From positions 1,364,001 through 1,428,000 of the forward strand of contig NZ_CP012640.2 in assembly GCF_001412595.2 (NCBI RefSeq): 64,000 bases of DNA, given 5' to 3'. The position numbers and the translations under genes are program-made. The notes under the pieces were generated by a model. That model did no database searches, was not told the origin of the DNA, and saw only the letters and a list, made by a program, of their open reading frames with translations. Below are positions 58,202 through 64,000 of the stretch, one piece after another; the first letter of the stretch is position 1; every line of letters starts with the position of its first letter. The stretch is from Massilia sp. WG5. GTDB lineage: Bacteria; Pseudomonadota; Gammaproteobacteria; Burkholderiales; Burkholderiaceae_D.

Positions 58202-60343
58202 TCAATGCAGCTGGCGATAAATCTCTTCCGCCAGCGTGCTCGATATGCCTTCCACCGACATCAGGTCCTCGACGCTGGCGTCGATCACGCCGCGCAGGCC
58301 GCCAAAGCGCGCCAGCAGCTTCTGGCGGCGCTTGGCGCCGATGCCCTCGATCTCTTCCAGGCGCGAGGCCTGGCGGGCCTTGGCGCGCTTGGCGCGCATG
58401 CCGGTGATGGCGAAGCGGTGCGCCTCGTCGCGGATCATCGCCACCAGCATCAGCGCCGCCGATTCCTTGCCCAGTTCCTGCGGATCGCGGCCGTCGGCAA
58501 AGATCAGGGTTTCGAGGCCGACCCGGCGCCCCTCCCCTTTCGCCACGCCGACGATGCTGCTGACGTCCAGGCCCAGTTCGGAGAATACCTGGCGCGCCAT
58601 CTCGACCTGCCCCTTGCCGCCGTCGATCAGGGCGATGTCCGGCATCACGCCGTCGCCGCCCGCGACCTTCTCGTAGCGCCGCATCAGCACCTGGCGCATG
58701 GCGGCGTAGTCGTCGCCCGGCGTGATGTCGTTGATGTTGTAGCGCCGGTATTCGCCGTTCTGCATCTGGTGGTGGTGGAACACCACGCAGGAGGCCTGGG
58801 TCGCCTCGCCGGCCGTGTGGCTGATGTCGAAGCACTCGATGCGCAGGTTTTCCAAACTCGCCAGGTCTTCGCTGTCCAGGCCCAGGACGTCAACCAGCGC
58901 GCGCGTGCGCGCCTGCTGCGAGCCCTGCTCCGAGAGCAGGCGCGCCAGCGAGATCTCGGCGTTCTTCTGCGCGAGTTCGAGCCATTGGCGGCGCTGGCCC
59001 TGCGGCTGGAACACCATGTTGATGCGGTGCCCGCACTGCTCGGTCAGGGCATTCACCAGCTCCGGCATGTCGAAGAAGGTGTTCAGGATGAAGGTGCCGG
59101 GAATGAACTTGTCCGCGTAGTGCTGGGCCAGGAAGGCGGCCAGCACCTCGACCTCGATCGCGTTCTCGCCCAGGTCGTCGCCCAGGGCCTCGCCGATCGA
59201 CTCGCCGACCTGGGTCGGGAAGTAGGCGCGGTCGCCCAAATGGCGCCCGCCGCGCACCATCGCCAGGTTGACGCAGGCGCGCCCGCCCTGCACCACCACC
59301 GCGATGATGTCGACGTCGGCGTCGCCGACCGTCTCCATGCTCTGCGCGTGCAGCACCTTCGAGAGCGCCTGGATCTGGTTGCGCACGCTGGCGGCCTGCT
59401 CGAACTTCAGGTCTTCGGCAAAGGCCAGCATCTTCGCGTTCAGGTCTTCCAGCACCTCGGTCTGGCGCCCGCGCAGGAACTTGGCGGCGTTGTCGACGTC
59501 GCGCCGATAGTCCTCGGGGGCGATCAGGTCCACGCAGGGACCGCTGCAGCGGCCGATCTGGTGCAGCAGGCAGGGCCGCGTGCGGTTGTGGAACACGCTG
59601 TCTTCGCAGGTGCGCAGCTTGAACACCTTCTGCAGCAGCTGCATCGATTCCTTCACCGCCCAGGCGCTCGGGAAGGGTCCGAAGTACTGGTTCTTCTTGT
59701 CCAGCGCGCCGCGGTAATAGGCCATGCGCGGCGCGTCGCCGGCCGTGATCTTCAGGTAGGGATAGGACTTGTCGTCCCTGAAGAGGATGTTGTAGCGCGG
59801 CTTGAGGGTCTTGATCAGGTTGTTTTCCAGGATCAGGGCCTCGGCCTCGCTGTGCGTGACGGTGGTCTCCAGGCGTGCGATCTGCGAGACCATCATCGCG
59901 ATGCGCGGGCTCGACAGGTTTTTCTGGAAGTAGCTGGAGACGCGGTTCTTCAGGTTGCGCGCCTTGCCGACGTAGAGGACCTTGTCCTCGGCGTCGAAAT
60001 AGCGGTACACGCCGGGCAGGCCGGGCAGCTTGGCGACCGTGGCCAGCACCTGCTCGCGCATCGCGGCATCCGGCCGCGCCGTGCCCTGCGCATCCTTCTG
60101 GATGGTGGCGTTGAGCTCTTCCTTCATCGCCTGCCAGGCGTCCGGACGGGCGCGCGGCGAGCCTTCCGGCTGGCCCTCGGCCTTGGCGCGGTTGCTGGCG
60201 GCGCGCGTGCGCCTGGACGGCGCCACCGGGGCCGGGGCCGGCATCGCGGCGCCGCCGGCGGCAACGTAGGCGACGTGCGTCTCCTGTACTTCCGGAGCGG
60301 CCGGGCTTTCCGGCTGCTCGTCTGGTCGAACTTCCTTGGTCAC
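58202..60343 (-). CDS. uvrC: Excinuclease ABC subunit C
   Basis: This 713-residue nuclease cuts on both sides of UvrB-marked DNA lesions. After an unusual Pro/Ala-rich, probably disordered N-terminal extension of about 100 residues comes the GIY-YIG domain ([20 protein letters not shown]). The Cys-containing region [13 protein letters not shown], a UVR motif (about 300-335), the RNase H-like 5'-cutting domain (FDISHTAGE and IDGGKGQ) and tandem helix-hairpin-helix motifs at the end follow. Typical UvrC proteins are about 600-620 residues; a later Met could be the true start, but the extension keeps good coding bias. Confidence 0.95.
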   Translation of the reverse strand: MTKEVRPDEQPESPAAPEVQETHVAYVAAGGAAMPAPAPVAPSRRTRAASNRAKAEGQPEGSPRARPDAWQAMKEELNATIQKDAQGTARPDAAMREQVLATVAKLPGLPGVYRYFDAEDKVLYVGKARNLKNRVSSYFQKNLSSPRIAMMVSQIARLETTVTHSEAEALILENNLIKTLKPRYNILFRDDKSYPYLKITAGDAPRMAYYRGALDKKNQYFGPFPSAWAVKESMQLLQKVFKLRTCEDSVFHNRTRPCLLHQIGRCSGPCVDLIAPEDYRRDVDNAAKFLRGRQTEVLEDLNAKMLAFAEDLKFEQAASVRNQIQALSKVLHAQSMETVGDADVDIIAVVVQGGRACVNLAMVRGGRHLGDRAYFPTQVGESIGEALGDDLGENAIEVEVLAAFLAQHYADKFIPGTFILNTFFDMPELVNALTEQCGHRINMVFQPQGQRRQWLELAQKNAEISLARLLSEQGSQQARTRALVDVLGLDSEDLASLENLRIECFDISHTAGEATQASCVVFHHHQMQNGEYRRYNINDITPGDDYAAMRQVLMRRYEKVAGGDGVMPDIALIDGGKGQVEMARQVFSELGLDVSSIVGVAKGEGRRVGLETLIFADGRDPQELGKESAALMLVAMIRDEAHRFAITGMRAKRAKARQASRLEEIEGIGAKRRQKLLARFGGLRGVIDASVEDLMSVEGISSTLAEEIYRQLH

Positions 60344-60353
60344 TTGGGTCCTG

Positions 60354-60758
60354 CTAGATAGGTTCGGGCGCCTGGGTCACGATCACGAAGGCGACGCCAT
60401 AGTCGGCTTCGTCGCTGATCGTCACCTGCGCCGTGAGACGGTGTTCACGCATGAATTCCTCGAGCGCCCCGCTGCAGACGATGACGGGCTTGCCGCTGGG
60501 CGCGTTGAGCATCTGGGCCGAGCGCCAGGTCATGGGCATGCGCATGCCCAGCCCGATCGCCTTCGAGAACGCCTCCTTGGCCGAGAAGCGCGTGGCCAGG
60601 AAGCGCAGCCCGCGCACTTCGTGCTTGGCGCGGCGGGCGTGGTATTTGACGAGTTCCTGCGGTCCGAGGATCTTTTCGGCGAAGCGGTCGCCGTTGCGCG
60701 CGAGGGCAGCCTCCACGCGCGAGATCTGGACGATGTCGGTGCCGATTCCGTAGATCAT
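60354..60758 (-). CDS. acpS: Holo-[acyl-carrier-protein] synthase
   Basis: This 134-residue enzyme transfers 4'-phosphopantetheine from CoA to acyl carrier protein. It shows [13 protein letters not shown] (catalytic Asp8) and the Mg-binding helix [13 protein letters not shown]. The start is the ATG complementary to 60756-60758; the longer frame adds an Arg-rich stretch not seen in the family. It follows pdxJ by 25 bases. Confidence 0.96.
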   Translation of the reverse strand: MIYGIGTDIVQISRVEAALARNGDRFAEKILGPQELVKYHARRAKHEVRGLRFLATRFSAKEAFSKAIGLGMRMPMTWRSAQMLNAPSGKPVIVCSGALEEFMREHRLTAQVTISDEADYGVAFVIVTQAPEPI

Positions 60759-60783
60759 GCGCACGAATCTCCTGTGACCCTGC

Positions 60784-61569
60784 TCAGGTCTCCGACGAGG
60801 GATTGCCGAGCGAGACGCCCAGTCGCGCATCGACCATGATCGCCTTCATCTCGCGCACCGCGTGCTCCCAGCCGACGAACAGGGCATGGGCAACGATCGC
60901 GTGGCCGATGTTCAGCTCGTGGATCTCGGGGATGGCGGCGATCGGCTGCACGTTCGTGTAATGCAGGCCGTGGCCGGCGTTCACGCGCAGGCCATGCTTG
61001 ATGCCGGCGCGCACGCCCAGCTTGATGCGGGCCAGCTCGCGCGCGACCTCTTCTTCCTCTTCGGCCTCGGCATAGCGGCCGGTGTGCAGCTCGATCACCG
61101 GCGCACCGACCGCGGCGGCGGCGGCGATCTGCTGCTCGTCGGCGTCGATGAACAGCGAGACGCGGATGCCCTCGCCGGCCAGCTGCTTCACCGCGGCTTC
61201 GACTTCCTTGTAGTAGCGGATCACGTCCAGGCCGCCTTCGGTGGTCACCTCTTCGCGGCGCTCGGGCACCAGGCAGACGTCCTGCGGCCGGACCTGGCAG
61301 GCGAAGTCGACCATCTCCCGGGTGACGGCGGCTTCGAGGTTCATGCGGGTCAGCAGCTGCGGACGGATCGCCAGCACGTCGGCATCCTTGATGTGGCGGC
61401 GGTCTTCACGCAGGTGCAGCGTGATCAGGTCGGCGCCGGCCTGTTCGGCCAGCAGGGCCGCGCGCAGCGGATCCGGGTAGACGGTCCCGCGCGCATTGCG
61501 GACGGTGGCGACGTGGTCGATGTTCACGCCAAGGTCGATGACCTGGCCTTTCGGTTGCAGGAAGCTCAT
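60784..61569 (-). CDS. pdxJ: Pyridoxine 5'-phosphate synthase
   Basis: This 261-residue TIM-barrel enzyme joins 3-amino-2-oxopropyl phosphate and deoxyxylulose phosphate to form pyridoxine phosphate, the last ring-forming step of the DXP-dependent vitamin B6 route. Motifs: [16 protein letters not shown] at the start, HLREDRRHI, the catalytic Glu in [14 protein letters not shown], and AGHGLHYTN near residue 200. It stands in the usual place after recO. Confidence 0.97.
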   Translation of the reverse strand: MSFLQPKGQVIDLGVNIDHVATVRNARGTVYPDPLRAALLAEQAGADLITLHLREDRRHIKDADVLAIRPQLLTRMNLEAAVTREMVDFACQVRPQDVCLVPERREEVTTEGGLDVIRYYKEVEAAVKQLAGEGIRVSLFIDADEQQIAAAAAVGAPVIELHTGRYAEAEEEEEVARELARIKLGVRAGIKHGLRVNAGHGLHYTNVQPIAAIPEIHELNIGHAIVAHALFVGWEHAVREMKAIMVDARLGVSLGNPSSET

Positions 61570-61579
61570 GGTTTTTTTC

Positions 61580-62458
61580 TTAAAGCTGCATCAAGTCGAT
61601 GAGAATCTGGCGCGTATTCAGCGGCGCGCCACCCAGGTGATAGGCCAGCAGGAAACGCATCAGCTGCTTGCTCTGCGCCTGCGTCTGCAGGTCGCCGTAG
61701 TGTTCCTTCTCCATGTCGATCAGGGTCTTGCCGCTCACCACGGGCCAGGTATCCCCCGCCTGCGCACGGCGCGCACCGCGCTCCGGATCGACGACATACA
61801 GGCCGCCGGCGTCGACCGGGGCCCGGGTACCGGTGTCGCGCGTCAGGTCGGCGGCGACCCCGGTCTCCTTAAGTAAGGCCCGTTCGAACTTTCGCAAGAC
61901 GATCTGCACGGGTTCATTGTGCGCCAATTCGTTGAGCGTCGCCACGTAATGGTCGAACAGCGCCGGGTGCGGGTCGTCCCGCGCCAGCAGCTTGACCAGC
62001 AGCTCGTTCAGGTAAAACCCGCACAGCAGCGCCGTCTTCTCGATCGGCAGCATGCCGCCGACCCAATCGGCGTCGATCAGGGTGCGCAGCTCGGACTTGC
62101 CGGAGAAGGAAATCGACAGCGGCTGGAAGGTCTGCAGCACGCCGCGCAGCTTGGACAGCGGCCGCTTGGCCCCTTTCGCGACCACGCCGATACGCCCATG
62201 GTCGCGCGTAAACATGTCGACGATGAGGCTGGTTTCCTTGTACGGATAGCTGTGCAGCACGAAGCCGGGCTGGCCCAGCACGCGGCTGTCGCGCGCCAGG
62301 GCGCGGCGGCGTTCGGGCTTGGGCGCGGGGGCCGGCGGTGGTGCCACAGGCGCAGGCGCCGCCGGCGCCGCAACGGCGGGCTGCACCGCATACGGCGCGG
62401 CGGCTTCCTGCGCCTGCTCGGGGTGCTTGTCCTGCTGGTCGTCGTCCTGGCCGTGCAT
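61580..62458 (-). CDS. recO: DNA repair protein RecO
   Basis: This 292-residue protein promotes RecA loading and annealing in the RecFOR pathway. The first 55 residues are Ala/Pro/Gln-rich and atypical. The normal RecO OB fold then begins ([33 protein letters not shown]), followed by the helical domain ([26 protein letters not shown]). A start further in, near residue 50, is possible. It sits between era and pdxJ. Confidence 0.94.
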   Translation of the reverse strand: MHGQDDDQQDKHPEQAQEAAAPYAVQPAVAAPAAPAPVAPPPAPAPKPERRRALARDSRVLGQPGFVLHSYPYKETSLIVDMFTRDHGRIGVVAKGAKRPLSKLRGVLQTFQPLSISFSGKSELRTLIDADWVGGMLPIEKTALLCGFYLNELLVKLLARDDPHPALFDHYVATLNELAHNEPVQIVLRKFERALLKETGVAADLTRDTGTRAPVDAGGLYVVDPERGARRAQAGDTWPVVSGKTLIDMEKEHYGDLQTQAQSKQLMRFLLAYHLGGAPLNTRQILIDLMQL

Positions 62459-62483
62459 GCGCGCGGGTGTCGTCGTCGAGGGC

Positions 62484-63401
62484 TTATTCGTAGCCGTAGG
62501 CGCGCAGGCCGGCTTCGTTGTCGGCCCAGCCCGACTTCACCTTGACCCAGATCTCCAGGTACACGGGGCCGCCGAACAGCTTTTCCATGTCCAGGCGCGA
62601 CTGGGTCGAGATCTCTTTCAGGCGCGCGCCCTTGTTACCGATGATCATGGCCTTGTGCGTGTCGCGCTCCACCAGGATGGCGGCGAAGACGCGGCGCAGA
62701 TTGCCTTCCTGCTCGAATTTTTCGATCAGCACCGTGCTGGTGTAGGGCAGCTCGTCGCCCAGCAGGCGGAACACCTTTTCGCGGACGATCTCGGCGGCCA
62801 GGAATTTCTCGCTGCGGTCGGTGATGTCGTCCGGGCCGAACACCGGCGGATTTTCCGGCAGGTGGCTGCGGATTTCCTTTTCCAGCGCATCGACCTGGAA
62901 GCGCAGCTTGGCCGACACCGGCACCACGGCCGTGAAGTCGCGCAGGCCGGCGACCTTGGCCGCGAAGGGCATCAGCTCGGCCTTGTCCTTCATGCGGTCG
63001 GACTTGTTGATCACCAGGATCACCGGGACATTCTTCGGCAGCATGTCCAGCACCTGCTGGTCGGCCGGGCCGAAGGCGCCGGCTTCGACCAGGAACAGGA
63101 TCACGTCGGAGGCGGTCAGGGTGTTCGAGACCGTCTTGTTGAGCGTCTTGTTCAGCGCGTTCGCATGGCGGGTCTGGAAGCCCGGGGTGTCGACGTAGAT
63201 GAACTGGGCGTCGTCGCGGGTCTGGATGCCGGTGATGCGGTGGCGCGTGGTCTGGGCCTTGCGCGAGGTGATCGACACCTTCGCGCCGATCAGCACGTTC
63301 ATCAGGGTCGACTTGCCCACGTTGGGACGGCCGACGATGGCGATGTAGCCGCAGCGGAAATCTGCGGGAGTGCTGTCGTCCTGGGTGGTCTCGATGTTCA
63401 T
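62484..63401 (-). CDS. era: GTPase Era, 16S rRNA-binding
   Basis: This 305-residue assembly factor for the small ribosomal subunit has G1 GRPNVGKST, a G3-region DTPGFQT and G4 NKSD in the GTPase domain. The C-terminal KH domain has the [10 protein letters not shown] loop that binds the 3' end of 16S rRNA. It follows rnc, as in most proteobacteria. Confidence 0.97.
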   Translation of the reverse strand: MNIETTQDDSTPADFRCGYIAIVGRPNVGKSTLMNVLIGAKVSITSRKAQTTRHRITGIQTRDDAQFIYVDTPGFQTRHANALNKTLNKTVSNTLTASDVILFLVEAGAFGPADQQVLDMLPKNVPVILVINKSDRMKDKAELMPFAAKVAGLRDFTAVVPVSAKLRFQVDALEKEIRSHLPENPPVFGPDDITDRSEKFLAAEIVREKVFRLLGDELPYTSTVLIEKFEQEGNLRRVFAAILVERDTHKAMIIGNKGARLKEISTQSRLDMEKLFGGPVYLEIWVKVKSGWADNEAGLRAYGYE

Positions 63402-63423
63402 GCTGCTGTTTTCCTGGTTTGAT

Positions 63424-64000
63424 TCATGGATGCCGGCTTTGCGGCTGGGCCTGCTTTGCTTCGGCGACGTCGCCGTCCGCCGGCACGCCGGTCTGGGTGG
63501 CGCTTTGGTCCGCGCTCTGGTCCGTCGCGATGCCGGCCAGCTTCAACTGGGCCGAACGCGGACGGCTCTTGCGCCCGCCGCCGGAGCCCTTCTGCACCGC
63601 CTGCTCCGCGACTTCGAGGGCGAGGCGCGCCGCCGCCTGCTCGCCGGCGCGGCGGCTGCCGCCGCGTCCGAAGACCTGGATGCCGAGCTTGGGCACCAGG
63701 CATTCGATCTCGAATTCCTGGCTGTGGGCGGCGCCGTGGGTCGCCACCACGTTATAGGTCGGCAGCGAAATCTTTTTGCTCTGCAGGAATTCCTGCAGCA
63801 GCGTCTTGGCATCCTTGCCGAGGGTGCGCGGATCGACCGAGTCCAGCAGCGGGATGTAGAAGGCGCGGATCGCGTCGCGCGCGCTGTCGAAGCCGCTGTC
63901 GAGGAAGATGGCGCCCAGCAGGGCTTCGAGGGTGTCGGCCAGGATCGAAGGGCGGCGGAAACCGCCCGACTTGAGTTCCCCCTCGCCCAGGCGCAGGAAT
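63424..64000 (-). CDS. rnc: Ribonuclease III, 3' part (runs off the window)
   Basis: The visible C-terminal 191 codons include the second half of the nuclease domain ([25 protein letters not shown] with the catalytic acidic residues) and the double-stranded-RNA-binding domain ([32 protein letters not shown]). A Gln/Ala-rich tail of about 45 residues follows. RNase III processes rRNA precursors and double-stranded RNA. The start lies beyond base 64000. Confidence 0.95.
   Translation of the reverse strand, partial: FLRLGEGELKSGGFRRPSILADTLEALLGAIFLDSGFDSARDAIRAFYIPLLDSVDPRTLGKDAKTLLQEFLQSKKISLPTYNVVATHGAAHSQEFEIECLVPKLGIQVFGRGGSRRAGEQAAARLALEVAEQAVQKGSGGGRKSRPRSAQLKLAGIATDQSADQSATQTGVPADGDVAEAKQAQPQSRHP

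Overview
The window looks like a chromosomal piece of a high-GC betaproteobacterium of the Oxalobacteraceae type (Massilia, Duganella or Janthinobacterium-like). Three things suggest this: the strong G/C third-position bias, the housekeeping block rnc-era-recO-pdxJ-acpS at the right end, and the Burkholderiales-style porin, LysR/MarR and phenol hydroxylase genes. The genus is an inference; no rRNA gene is present.

Left end (1-4900): an EmrAB-type drug efflux pair (HlyD adaptor plus DHA2 MFS pump) behind a TRIC-like channel gene, read leftwards. A LysR regulator with a TTG start and a small unknown protein are read rightwards.

Phenol catabolic island (4970-18165): a GntR repressor-like gene and a DmpR/XylR-family sigma-54 activator are read leftwards. 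Opposite them is a single long operon: phenol hydroxylase dmpKLMNOP, ferredoxin dmpQ, catechol 2,3-dioxygenase dmpB, the hydrolytic meta-cleavage genes dmpD, dmpE, dmpF, dmpG, and an outer-membrane protein of the meta-pathway family. The intergenic region holds a near-consensus -24/-12 promoter and two candidate activator sites. The 4-oxalocrotonate branch genes (dmpC, dmpH, dmpI) are absent, so ring-cleavage product should leave through the hydrolase.

Middle (18167-32560): an M20 amidohydrolase is divergent from a sodium:solute symporter, which is followed by a PAS-GGDEF protein. A two-component system follows, whose kinase carries a periplasmic substrate-binding-like sensor. It sits beside two tandem secreted metallo-beta-lactamase-fold hydrolases and a porin, and a shared 40-bp motif occurs at both ends of this block. 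A LysR/MocR pair comes next, with a direct-repeat operator at the MocR start, then an EAL protein.

32571-47690: a second efflux system (NodT, HlyD, MFS) controlled, by inference, by a nearby TetR gene. Two short-chain dehydrogenase paralogues show a sharp gene-conversion boundary. Also here are LysR and MarR regulators, a third SDR, a large PAS-GGDEF-EAL protein, an AhpD/cupin/monooxygenase operon, gene scars, small proteins and a cold-shock gene.

47750-56680: decayed sequence (a frameshifted TonB receptor and other fragments), then an orphan type VI secretion module of VgrG, lipase effector, Tli4-like immunity protein and PAAR tip. Base composition is clearly more AT-rich in the effector and immunity genes.

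Right end (56684-64000): tRNA-Cys and five tandem tRNA-Gly genes downstream of pgsA, then uvrC, acpS, pdxJ, recO, era and the 3' part of rnc, all read leftwards.
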